Source: Defluviitaleaceae bacterium
Lineage (GTDB): Bacteria > Bacillota > Clostridia > Lachnospirales > WQUN01
Length of the DNA: 57,406 bases
NCBI GenBank assembly: GCA_009784025.1
Contig: WQVK01000012.1
Location: forward strand, 1-57,406
Reading direction: 5' to 3'
Made by a program: the position numbers and the translations under genes
Notes under the pieces: generated by a model
Told to the model about the DNA's origin: nothing
The model's input: the letters and a program-made list of their open reading frames with translations, nothing else
The model's database searches: none
Part shown: one piece after another, positions 42,455 through 52,000 of the stretch
Position numbering within the stretch: position 1 is the stretch's first letter
Layout: each line of letters begins with the position of its first letter

Positions 42455-44020
42455 ATGAATGATTTACTAAAGGCAGTCCTAGCAAGCATAAACGAAAAGG
42501 ACATGACATTCCTAAAAAACCTGCTTAACACAGCCAACGAAGTTGATATTCTAGAGCTTTTCCCAGCATTATCTGTAGAAGAACAGGCCGTGGCCTATCG
42601 CATGTTGTCTAAAAACAAAGCCCTCTTCGTTTTCGAGCGGCTAGACACAGGTCAGCAGCAGCGGCTAATCCGCTCCTTTACAGAAGAATCCGCAATAGAA
42701 ATCATAACAGCCCTAGACCCAGACGAGCGCGTGCGCCTGTTCGACGAGATGCCAGCAACCTTTGTTAAAAAAATGCTGGCCGCCCTTTCTCCCAAGGAGC
42801 GTGAAATGACCAACCTGCTAATGGGCTACAAAGCCCAAACAGCGGGCCATATCATGACGCCAGAATATGTGCGGGTAAGCCGCAACCTAACCGTGGCAGA
42901 CGCCCTAGAAAAAATAAAGCAAAACGCCAGGGAAAAAGAAACAATTTACACAATATACATCACAGACGACGCCAGGAAGCTGGAAGGCGTAATCTCGCTA
43001 CGTGACCTATGGATAGCAAGCCCAACCGCCAAAGTTGCCGATGTAATGAACGAAATCTCCGCCAAAATAACCACAGATACAGACCAAGAAGAGGTAGCCC
43101 GCCTGCTACAAAGGCTAGACTGGCTGGCAATCCCAGTAGTAGACCACGAAAACCGCCTGGTAGGTATAGTAACCATAGACGACGCCGTAGATATCTTAGA
43201 AGAAGAAGCCACCGAAGACATTCTAGACGCGGCAGGTTTCGCAGATATAGCCAGCAAAGAAGCAGGCCGTAGCGAGGTGCTAACAAAAGGTAGCATCTGG
43301 AAGATATGGGCGGTTCGCCTACCCTTTTTGGTCATCACCCTAGCAGCAGGCATGGCAGCCGGCCTTATTATAGAAGGTTTCGAGGATATTTTAGAAAGCG
43401 TAGTAATAGTGGCCTTCTTCATACCGCTGATTATGGATATGGGCGGCAATGTGGGTACGCAATCTTCAACTGTATTTGCCAGGGGGGTTGTGCTTGGGCA
43501 TATAAATGTGCGCCAGTTTACGAAACCATTCTTAAAAGAGCTTATTGTTGGCCTTACTATGGGGATTATGGTTGGTACAGTGGCCGGGGCAGTTATTACC
43601 ATATGGCTTGGTATGCCCATGCTTGGTTTGGCCGTTGGCATTGCGCTGCTGGCAACCATGACCCTGGCTGCGCTGCTAGGCTTTCTTGTGCCTTTTGCGC
43701 TAATCAAGCTTAAGGTAGACCAGGCCGCAGGGTCTGCACCGGTGATTACATCTCTAAAGGATATCACCGGTCTGTTTATCTACTTTGGCCTAATCGCGCT
43801 GCTTATGAGCTCGTACCTACAGCCAACCTATGAAGTAACCGGGAAATTCGTCACCACTGAGGGCATCCATTTCTTTATAGATGTAAAGGAAGAAACCGCC
43901 ACAGTGCTAGGCAAAGAAGACGATGCCACAGAAATAACCATACCAGAAGAAATAGAAATAATGGGTGAAACCTTCACCGTAATAATAAGCGGCGTAGCCA
44001 CAAGCCCCGTCTTGGAGTAG
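42455..44020 (+). CDS. mgtE: MgtE-family magnesium transporter with C-terminal extension
   Basis: 521 residues from ATG 42455 (GGAGG upstream). N domain (~1-125: LFPALSVEEQAVAYRMLSKN, LFDEMPATFVKKMLAALSPK), two CBS domains (~130-250: AGHIMTPEYVRVSRNLTVAD, LVGIVTIDDAVDILEEEATE), then five helices with the channel motif DMGGNVGTQSSTVFARGVVL. About 55 extra residues follow the last helix (VTTEGIHFFIDVKEE..., EITIPEEIEIMGETFTVIIS). These resemble one repeat of a BspA-type leucine-rich region and should be extracellular. Controlled by an M-box, and probably by the leader ORF. Confidence 0.93.
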   Translation: MNDLLKAVLASINEKDMTFLKNLLNTANEVDILELFPALSVEEQAVAYRMLSKNKALFVFERLDTGQQQRLIRSFTEESAIEIITALDPDERVRLFDEMPATFVKKMLAALSPKEREMTNLLMGYKAQTAGHIMTPEYVRVSRNLTVADALEKIKQNAREKETIYTIYITDDARKLEGVISLRDLWIASPTAKVADVMNEISAKITTDTDQEEVARLLQRLDWLAIPVVDHENRLVGIVTIDDAVDILEEEATEDILDAAGFADIASKEAGRSEVLTKGSIWKIWAVRLPFLVITLAAGMAAGLIIEGFEDILESVVIVAFFIPLIMDMGGNVGTQSSTVFARGVVLGHINVRQFTKPFLKELIVGLTMGIMVGTVAGAVITIWLGMPMLGLAVGIALLATMTLAALLGFLVPFALIKLKVDQAAGSAPVITSLKDITGLFIYFGLIALLMSSYLQPTYEVTGKFVTTEGIHFFIDVKEETATVLGKEDDATEITIPEEIEIMGETFTVIISGVATSPVLE

Positions 44021-44025
44021 ATAAC

Positions 44026-44802
44026 ATGAGCCTGCTAGAAGCAATAATTTTGGGCCTGATACAAGGCCTGTCTGAGTTTTTGCCGGTGTCCAGTTCTGGG
44101 CATTTGTTGGTGTTTCACCATATATTCGGCATCACCGGCGAAGACAACTTGACATTTATAATAGTGTTAAACATGGGCAGCCTAATACCCCTTTTGTGGG
44201 TGTTCCACAAAGATGTGATAGCGCTAATACGCAACCCCTTCCAAAAAATGACGGCGCTGCTTATAATCGCCACTTTGCCCCTGATTATAGTCACGCTGTT
44301 ATTTCAAGATTACATTGAAGAAATGTTTCACCTAGTGCGCTTCCTGCCCGTAGGCTTTGTAATAACCGGCGTAATCCTGCTGCTATCCGACAAATACTCC
44401 AAAGGCGAGCGCGACATAAAATCCCTACGCATTATAGACGCCGTCCTAGTTGGCCTAGCCCAAGCCGTGGCCGTTTTCCCAGGGCTTACCCGCTCTGGTA
44501 GCACCATAACCGCCTCCCTAGCCCGCGACCTTAACCGAGAAAGCGCCGCAAAATTCTCATTCCTAATGTCCATCCCCACAGCCTTTGGTGCAATAGCCCT
44601 ACGCGCAGGCCACATCTTTTCTGGCCGCATCCTACTAGACGACCTAAACTTCCTAAACCTAACCGCAGGCTTTATAACCGCAGCAATATCCGGCTACCTA
44701 GCCATAAACTTCATGCTATCTCTAATAAAAAAAGCAAAACTAAAATACTTCGCCCTGTATTATGTGTTTGCGCTGGCCATTGTTGTGCTGTTGTTTTTTT
44801 AG
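44026..44802 (+). CDS. uppP: Undecaprenyl-diphosphatase UppP (BacA)
   Basis: 258 residues, eight helices. ILGLIQGLSEFLPVSSSGHL and AVFPGLTRSGSTITASLARD are the two catalytic motifs (E in EFLPVSSSGH, R in PGLTRSG). Dephosphorylates undecaprenyl-PP to recycle the cell wall carrier. Starts 6 nt after mgtE, so it shares the Mg2+-controlled transcript; UppP is itself metal-dependent. Confidence 0.95.
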   Translation: MSLLEAIILGLIQGLSEFLPVSSSGHLLVFHHIFGITGEDNLTFIIVLNMGSLIPLLWVFHKDVIALIRNPFQKMTALLIIATLPLIIVTLLFQDYIEEMFHLVRFLPVGFVITGVILLLSDKYSKGERDIKSLRIIDAVLVGLAQAVAVFPGLTRSGSTITASLARDLNRESAAKFSFLMSIPTAFGAIALRAGHIFSGRILLDDLNFLNLTAGFITAAISGYLAINFMLSLIKKAKLKYFALYYVFALAIVVLLFF

Positions 44803-45150
44803 AACCAAAACCATCAGAGGCTTTGCCTCCGACACCTCCACTTCTTTTTTTGAAAAAAAGAAGCAAAAAACTTTAACATTAATGTTGGAAAAGGGAGGCG
44901 CAATTATTGCGCGCCTCCCTTTTTGTTCAAATTTTTTAGATTGTGGTACCATACGGTACCATAATTAGGACAAAATGGTACCGTATGGTACCACTTTTTC
45001 GCAAAAAACAGCCTCAAGCAATAACTGCAAAACAAAAAAAGCCCCAAAACAAAGGCTTTTTCGCAAATCCAATCCTAAAACTTAAAGTTTTTTGTAAAAC
45101 TTTTTTCAAAAAAGTTTTTGGAGGTGTCGGAGGCGAAGCCTCTGACGGTT
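44803..45150. other. Repeat cluster between uppP and the tubulin-GTPase operon
   Basis: Two family B elements in opposite orientation (44807-44880 and 45075-45155; AACCATCAGAGG...GACACCTCC and its inverse) flank a terminator (GGGAGGCGC...GCGCCTCCC-TTTTT, 44895-44925) and a GGTACC double palindrome. CTTTTTTCAAAAAAG at 45100-45115 probably terminates the minus-strand operon. No gene. Confidence 0.65.
44943..44994. repeat. GGTACC palindromes (family C), locus 2
   Basis: Left GTGGTACCATACGGTACCAT and right ATGGTACCGTATGGTACCAC are exact inverted complements separated by 12 nt; each half is also a near-palindrome. Four GGTACC sites. Followed by TTTTT. Confidence 0.85.
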
Positions 45151-46554
45151 TTACATTCTTTTGAACCTCTTAAAAAAATCAAACATCTTCAATATCCTAT
45201 TCCACAATGTGAGGCTTTTTTCTATTTCTTCTTCGGAAGGGCCGTCGCCATGGAATTCGTAGCGGCCATTTTCGTATTTTAGTAGTAGCTGGTGGCGCAT
45301 TAATATCCAGTAGAAAGGTTCTTTTACGCGGAATGGTTCTATTTGGCCGTCTATGAATCCTTTTTCTACGGTTTCGTTGGTGTCTGGGTCGCTTATTTTT
45401 TCTACTATTGGCTTTTTGCCCAGGCTAGATACGGCAAAGCAATTGATGTTTTTGAAGCAGCCTATTGCGTTGTTTAGTACGCCGTCTTCGCTCAGGTGGG
45501 TTATTAGTTCTTTTACTTCGTGGTTTATGCCTTTTAGGGCTTGCATGTTAACTGCGCCTCGGTGTTTTTCGTCTTTTAATAGGTTTTGAATGCGGTTTTC
45601 TGGCCTGTTGCCAAAAAAGCTTAGGCTCACATGTTTAAAGAGGTCAGCTTTGGAGATTGCTAGGGCCGTGGGTATGGCGCTTTTTTCCCGATCCATACCT
45701 ATAAAGTAGTTGTATAGGTTGTCGAATACTGCCTGGTTAGAGTTGTTTTCTGGTATGGCGTCTATTAGGGCTGCGTCAGAAAAGCGGAAAAGGTCTGATA
45801 ACCTGGTGAAGTTTGTGGGGTCTATTAGGAAGATTATACCGGAAGAATGCTTGATGTTAAAGCCATTGTTGCGGATTCCAACTTCGTCGCGCAGGTCTTC
45901 GCCGGCTATATCGTAGAAGATTACATCTATTGCGTTTTCCTGGGTGCTTCCGTTTTCGTCTTTATATTGGTACCAGAAGTTAAATGCGTATGGCGGGAGT
46001 TTTTTGCGCTTTGTAGAGCTTATTAGGGTATGCTCCCTAAATAGCGGGCGCTGGTAGGTTTCGTAAAAATTCTCACGCACTTGCTTGTCACCAATAAACG
46101 TGAGTTTTGACACAAAGTCTGAGTTGTTCTCCAGCTCTGCCACCAGCACAGTAAGAAACACTGATTTGCCAGAGCGGGCATCCCCCAGCACGGATATTAG
46201 TATAGAATCGCGCATCCCGTAGCCTGTTGGCAGGTTGTTGTGGCAGTTTGGGCATAGGCGCTGTTCGGTGGCCTCGCCTTTGCCGTTGTTTGGGGTGATA
46301 CGATGCACAAAGCCGTATCTTTCGATATCGGTTTCGTCGTATTCGATTGTTTTATCTTCGATGGAAACTGCTGGATTTTGCTGCGCTTTTGCGGTTGCGG
46401 TTTTTATAGAATCATGAAGAATATTTAGGTAATAATTGAACAATTTATCATCTGTGTTTACTTTCCCAGAACTAAGCCTAAAATCTGCTTGGTTTGGGTT
46501 AAATTTATGGCAACAAAACGGACAGATTGCATGTTCTTGCTTTTTTGCTAGCAT
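45151..46554 (-). CDS. Zinc-ribbon P-loop GTPase-like protein (last gene of the tubulin/VWA operon)
   Basis: 467 residues from ATG 46554 (AGGAGG overlaps the previous stop; the GTG at 46560 has no room). N-terminal zinc ribbon from two split halves: CPFCCHKF (~11-18) and CPNCHNNLPTG (~101-111). P-loop domain: ISVLGDARSGKSVFLTVLVA (Walker A GDARSGKS at ~124), IDVIFYDIAGEDLRDEVG (G3-like DIAGED), TALAISKADLF (G4-like SKAD). This layout matches predicted double-GTPase-type proteins of bacterial NTPase systems rather than housekeeping GTPases. The C-terminal ~170 residues look adaptor-like. Cytosolic; expected partner of the tubulin-like protein. Confidence 0.75.
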   Translation of the reverse strand: MLAKKQEHAICPFCCHKFNPNQADFRLSSGKVNTDDKLFNYYLNILHDSIKTATAKAQQNPAVSIEDKTIEYDETDIERYGFVHRITPNNGKGEATEQRLCPNCHNNLPTGYGMRDSILISVLGDARSGKSVFLTVLVAELENNSDFVSKLTFIGDKQVRENFYETYQRPLFREHTLISSTKRKKLPPYAFNFWYQYKDENGSTQENAIDVIFYDIAGEDLRDEVGIRNNGFNIKHSSGIIFLIDPTNFTRLSDLFRFSDAALIDAIPENNSNQAVFDNLYNYFIGMDREKSAIPTALAISKADLFKHVSLSFFGNRPENRIQNLLKDEKHRGAVNMQALKGINHEVKELITHLSEDGVLNNAIGCFKNINCFAVSSLGKKPIVEKISDPDTNETVEKGFIDGQIEPFRVKEPFYWILMRHQLLLKYENGRYEFHGDGPSEEEIEKSLTLWNRILKMFDFFKRFKRM

Positions 46555-46563
46555 AAACACCTC

Positions 46564-47187
46564 CTAATGTTGCTTTAAATCGAATAAATGCCTAGCATCT
46601 TCTCGTATAGTAAATCTTATGGTCTGTTCCTTTTTTATATACATATGCCCTGGTTCTGCCAGGCTCTGCTCGTCGAAGGAATATGTGGCAACCCGGCCGC
46701 CATTTTCCAAAACATCGTAGGTTAACACTGTTATCAAATGATCTAGGCGGCTAGAATCTTTTACTTTCACATGCAAATCCACCCTTTTGTACTGGCCAAG
46801 CGTCACGGGCTTGTACACTGCCCTGGCGTCCACTACAGCACGCTTATATATCCAATCCGATTGCACGGTGGGGTGGCATACCACCACGGTATTGTTTTCG
46901 TCAAAATACGCTGGGCTCAAAAGGAATTTACATCTATCTCTGGTGATAGCGGCAGCAAACTGTGACGATAAATCCCGCGGCACAATCTCGTGAGGATGCT
47001 TTTCTTCTATCAGCTTGGCGATGTCCGGGTTTTCGTCTTCGCATTCAAAAACTAGAGCAAACCTGGTATCTCGCTCTATCGGCCAATCCCATTCTAGGGT
47101 CGCTTGGTTGCTGTGCATCCGCCAAGAAAAATTCCGCAGCCCCATGGCTAGGTTGGGTTCTGGGCTTAGTACATATTGTCTATTCAT
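46564..47187 (-). CDS. Small beta-rich protein of the tubulin/VWA operon, unknown
   Basis: 207 residues. Starts RQYVLSPEPNLAMGLRNFSW; its alternating beta pattern with ATLEWDWPIERDTRFALVFE suggests a two-lobed beta-sandwich, with RVDLHVKVKDSSRLDHLITV and HMYIKKEQTIRFTIREDARH near the end. No signal peptide, helix or catalytic motif. The start overlaps the upstream stop as ATGA, and the GTPase gene follows within 9 nt, so the three are translationally coupled. Probably a structural adaptor (inference). Confidence 0.65.
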   Translation of the reverse strand: MNRQYVLSPEPNLAMGLRNFSWRMHSNQATLEWDWPIERDTRFALVFECEDENPDIAKLIEEKHPHEIVPRDLSSQFAAAITRDRCKFLLSPAYFDENNTVVVCHPTVQSDWIYKRAVVDARAVYKPVTLGQYKRVDLHVKVKDSSRLDHLITVLTYDVLENGGRVATYSFDEQSLAEPGHMYIKKEQTIRFTIREDARHLFDLKQH

Positions 47188-49061
47188 CGTTCACCTATTG
47201 TGTCTGCTTGGCTATCATACAGCCCTGCATAATACAAATCATCTAAACTAAATGCCCCCGCATGGTAAAGCACTGCCACCCGGTCTGCACTTGCATCTGC
47301 AAAAAGATTCATGCGGCCGAGGCCGCGTTCTTCGTATTTTTCTTTAACATCTGCCGCGCCCTGGGCTGGCATATAGATGTTTATTTCTGTATGCAGGTTT
47401 TTATAGCCAGATTTTAGCTTAATATTCCATTGGCGGTGGTTAAACACCCATTCACCAAGGGCTGTAGCTATGTTGCCGCGGCCGCTTTCTGTAACAAGCT
47501 CGTGCATTGTCTCCATAATTGGCCTACTAAAAATAGACGAGGTTAATACACTATCATTTATATATGAGGCAAGGCCGTTTATATGGTCTTGCTGCTTATC
47601 GTCTATTATGGCCTTTGTTAGCTTGGCGGCTATTTCTGCTAATTCATCTCGGTTTTGTGCAGCATATTCTGCAAAAAGTTTACGGAAATAATCCGAAGCA
47701 CATGGAGAAAACGGTGCAAAGGCCTCGTCCATGATGGCCGCATCTTTCAAAAATTTATCTATAATACGGTTAGCGCGGCTTTGATACCTGCAAAGCTCGG
47801 CATTGGCTGCCGCGATGGCATCACGGCGTGCTTCGTACACTGTTATTTTATTCCGCAGCGCACAGATTTTATACTGCCTATTTAAAAAGCCGGAAGCTAT
47901 AATATACGGCCATATATCCTGTGTCACCAGCGGCGAAAGCCTACGCTTCTCTGCCTCTGGGCTGCCCTTTGTAAGGTCTAGGCTGCTGTCCATCCAGGCA
48001 CGCAGTTCTGCTTCTGCCATTTGCAGTTCCTTTTCGCCTTTTGCCAGGGCTGCATCTGTGTAAGCCGTATAAATGCCGTCGCTACTGGTGTAGCGTAGTA
48101 GGTCGTATAGGTTCTCTTCATCATTTATTATACGAGATAATGGGCTTTGGGATTGCTCTGTATGGTTGGCATCCACAAGGTTTTGCAAACGGCTACCAAA
48201 AAGCCGCGAAAGCCATTGCCCTCTGGTTAGCTTTAGGCTGCCATCCACCTCTGGTATAGCCATGCCCATCAAATATTCCATGGAAATTTGCGGTTTTTGC
48301 TCTATGGATGTTTCCTGGAACGCAGATTCCCGCATGGGTGGCTTGTCTTTTATAAATGGTGCTTCCTTGCCAAGGGAAAGCAGTTCTGCCATCAGCAGCG
48401 CCTTCAAGCCATCTTGCGGCACGTTAACGTTTAGACTGCTGGCGGTTAAAAACTGTCCCTGGTTTCTACTATAGCAATTGTCTAAGAAATATAACTCATT
48501 GTACCGTGAGGCATCTGCCCCTGTTACATAAAAATCTGGCGCGCAATCTTTAAATAAGGTTAGCATAGCCATGGTGTTGGCTATAGATTCGTTGGTCGCC
48601 AACACATTTTGGCTGGTTAGGTTTGACATAAGATATACATTTGCGCCGGCAGCTTGCTGTGCCTTTAGCATTTTTACTATCGGCTTGCGGCTGCTGCCTT
48701 CATCTAGCAGCTTTGTGTCATCTAGCAAACAATAAATATCCACCAACGCCCCGGCAGGATAAAGTTCCAAAATATAATGCTCCAATTGCACACGCAAAGT
48801 GGGAAGGTCCAGCCCAAATTCATCTGTGCCAATAATATAGTTTACCCGTATTATATCGGCACCATTATTACCCTGGGCTAAAAAATCCTTCCAAATACGC
48901 CCCACTTCGCTTTTTAGCCAAGAATCGCTAACATTTTCCTGTGGGTTAATGTACGCAATCCCATTTGCATAGCTGTTTAATGCGGGTTCTAGCTGCTCCC
49001 AAATACTATCGCCTTGGCCGAATGCGATAAAAACAACTGGAATATTAGTCAAAATACTCAT
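47184..49061 (-). CDS. Alpha/beta + helical protein of the tubulin/VWA operon, unknown
   Basis: 625 residues. The N-terminal ~220 form an alpha/beta, Rossmann-like pattern (IPVVFIAFGQGDSIWEQLEP; ALVDIYCLLDD; FYVTGADASRYNELYFLDN) resembling the fold seen in tubulin-like proteins, but without the GGGTGSG loop. The remainder is helical (ELQMAEAELRAWMDSSLDLT; ITVYEARRDAIAAANAELCR) and ends in a small beta region (HTEINIYMPAQG). ATGA overlaps at both ends lock it between the tubulin-like and beta-rich genes. It could form a heteromer with the tubulin-like protein (inference). Confidence 0.65.
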   Translation of the reverse strand: MSILTNIPVVFIAFGQGDSIWEQLEPALNSYANGIAYINPQENVSDSWLKSEVGRIWKDFLAQGNNGADIIRVNYIIGTDEFGLDLPTLRVQLEHYILELYPAGALVDIYCLLDDTKLLDEGSSRKPIVKMLKAQQAAGANVYLMSNLTSQNVLATNESIANTMAMLTLFKDCAPDFYVTGADASRYNELYFLDNCYSRNQGQFLTASSLNVNVPQDGLKALLMAELLSLGKEAPFIKDKPPMRESAFQETSIEQKPQISMEYLMGMAIPEVDGSLKLTRGQWLSRLFGSRLQNLVDANHTEQSQSPLSRIINDEENLYDLLRYTSSDGIYTAYTDAALAKGEKELQMAEAELRAWMDSSLDLTKGSPEAEKRRLSPLVTQDIWPYIIASGFLNRQYKICALRNKITVYEARRDAIAAANAELCRYQSRANRIIDKFLKDAAIMDEAFAPFSPCASDYFRKLFAEYAAQNRDELAEIAAKLTKAIIDDKQQDHINGLASYINDSVLTSSIFSRPIMETMHELVTESGRGNIATALGEWVFNHRQWNIKLKSGYKNLHTEINIYMPAQGAADVKEKYEERGLGRMNLFADASADRVAVLYHAGAFSLDDLYYAGLYDSQADTIGER

Positions 49062-52000
49062 GACAGGACTTTCTTCTCCCTTGTAAACACATTTAACATT
49101 GTTTGATAGAAGATTATCTTCAGCGCGGCATCACGCTCGCTGGAGTAATTTGCTTCAAGCTGCTCTAGTTTTTCAGTATAGGCCTTAATATACTCGCCTA
49201 TATTTTGCACCAGTATTATAAATTGTTGGTCTGTGAAGCGATTTTCGTCCTCTTGGGCGCGCTTTTGCAGGTGAGACGCAACACTTTCGTCCATGTTAAG
49301 GTACGCCTGGAACACATCATATTCCACGTACTGTTCAGATAACGTTTGAGTTGTAAATAGGATATGGGTATCCCCATCTATTGAATAGCAGAAATTTTTG
49401 CGGTTTTTGGTTATTACATCCATGTATAACAATTGTGCAAAATGGTTGTATTTCACCTCGCTTAGGTCAATTTTTGTAAGCTTGGCCTTGAGGTCGTTAA
49501 CATATTGGCGCATTTGAATCTCGTAGCTTATGGCTTCGTTTAATGCTGGCATGTAAATAAACACACCCTTTGCATATTCCAAATCTGGCGAGTCTGTATC
49601 TTCTATAAATTCTGTGTCGAACAAGTTCATGTTATATTTTTCCCGGGCTGGGTCTGCCAGGAAGGCATTTAGCTCGGCAATTATTTCCCTCGCTTTGGCA
49701 GCAGTTAGGGTTTTTTCTTCTATGCGGGCCTCAATTTCTGCATAACGCTTATGCAAGTCCACAGGGTCGCCATATATGCCGTATAGGCGGCGAGAACGCT
49801 CGTCTAGGCGGATTATTTCTAGCTTTATTGCTGCGTCAAAGATTTCCCGCAGGCGGTTGTTTTTAATGCGCTCGCGGTTGTTTTCGTGTTCCTTTGTCCA
49901 TAACTGGTCGTAGTTTGGTGAGGGTAGGTTTTTCCAGTTGCAAAGGGGGCTTTCATATAGATGCACCCCGGCTATTTTGCTCAGAGAGTTTTCATAAACG
50001 GCTTCGTAGTCGTTTAGCTCTTTGTAGCAGTACAATGGCACGGCTATTTTCAGGTTTAGCATGTACAGCCGATGGTTCATTTTGCTAAATTTGATATTTG
50101 GCACTTTGCCGCCTATTGACAATTCCTGCATTACGCTACGGATTTTTGGCGCGTTAGATGGCACAGAAAGATACGCATATGGCGGAAAAGTTATATGCAG
50201 GCCGCTTGGTATATGGTTTATCGGGAACATTACCATTGCACTTTCATGCAGGGTTTTTACCTTATCGTCAACATATTCGCCAATGCTCACATCTTTGGCG
50301 TCAGACATCATGTTAAAGTAATAGTCCAGGGATTTGTACACCACACTTTGAAATTGGCTGGTAATAAAATCGTTCAAATTCTCCACTATGGTGTGGTTTA
50401 TGCCGGGCTTCCAGCTTGGCTGCGCCATCATATCTTGCAGTAGGCGCTTTAGCGACATTTTGTAATCCACTGTGTTACTGGCGTCTTCTTCAAAAGTTTC
50501 ACAGAAGGAATGTGCATCTTCCAAATCCCACGAAAAATTAGCGTCCATGGCATTTGCACGCTTGATATCCTTAAATTTGTCAAACAATTCCTTAAATGTT
50601 GTCAACAGCTCGCAGTAGCTGTCTATTGTGTCGTTAAACAGCTCCTCTAGCTTAGCCAGGACCACATTGTAAATGCGGTCTATTGCATCGTACATTAGGT
50701 TGCGGCCGGTAAGGCGCATATAATTTTCGTTAGTTTCTATAATGGTGGCAGCCTTAGAGCGGGCAAACAGGGTTTTTCTGCGTAGTTTTTCTGTAGCGGC
50801 GTTGCGGCTTAGCTCTAGGGCTGTAAGGCTGTCACGGTGTACGCGCTTTTTCTGTATTTCCATCTTGCGAACATTATCTATGATACGAGGCAGTGATGTT
50901 TCAAATAGATCAGATAGGGATTTAAGAGCATAATACGGACCTGTTTCTAGGTCTGTAAAATGCTGATGGAAGATATTGTTTTTGTCGTCTAGGGCAGCCA
51001 GGAAATTTTCGATTATATCTTCAGATATTTTTCTGTAATGGTCTTCTAGGTTGGCCAGTTCTTTTTTTACAGCATCTTCTATGATATCTGGGCGTTCTTG
51101 TAGCACAACATGGTCATATTGCTTGAAGTCGCGCACCTTTGGCCTGTCTTGGCTTAATACGCGCTCTAGGGTGGGCAGGTCTATTTTAAATGATTCTAGC
51201 ATTAGTTGGGCTTCTTCAAAGCTTGGAGCATTATCTTTCAAATGATCCAGCTCGCTGAACATCTTCCAGGTGAGGTAGTTTAGCAAATATTCCACCGGCA
51301 AGGACGCGCTGGATGCACCTACTATATTGTAGATATAGTTTACGGGCTGCTTGGTTTGATGGGTCATTATAAAGGCAGCACGGTTATTTTCGATATTTGA
51401 TAGATACGATGTTATGGTGTAGCTTTGGCCGTCTACCACTTCTTCGCTAGCTATAAAGTTGATGATGGTTTCTGCCACTACATTCATGCAATAATCTTTG
51501 GCGGCAGGGGCTAGCTTGCCGTTTTCGTCTTTGGCGCTTACTAGATGGCAAAGGTCGTATGGTGGTTGGTTTGTTTTTACTTCAAGGTCTGCGTATAGAT
51601 GGTCAAAAATTTCGCCGTTGCGCTCGATATTCATAAGATAATCCAGCTCTTTTAGGGCGGCGAAGCCGTTTGCTTTAATATTTAACGCGGCAGAGCCGTC
51701 TATGGTGCTGTCTGCAAGAGTAACATCTGGCAGAAAAATCATGCCGATATTCTCTGCCTCGAAGCCGCGCTGCTCTGCTATTTTACGCACGATGTAGGGG
51801 ACGTCTATGAATATGCCACTGCCCGTACCGCCTGCACAGCCCGCCGCAATGAACACATATAGCAAGTTGTTGGCGTTGCGGTTGGATGTTAGGCGGTTTA
51901 TTTTTTCAGTTAACATAGATACTACATTGTTACTGTTTATGGTAAGCAGCAGGCGGCCGGCTTGCCTTATGCCGCCTGCGCCATGTTTTACTTGTTGCAG

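Noticed and set aside
42946..43767. 273-codon minus-strand frame inside mgtE
   Set aside because: Shadow of mgtE; composition follows the opposite strand and no start signal is present.
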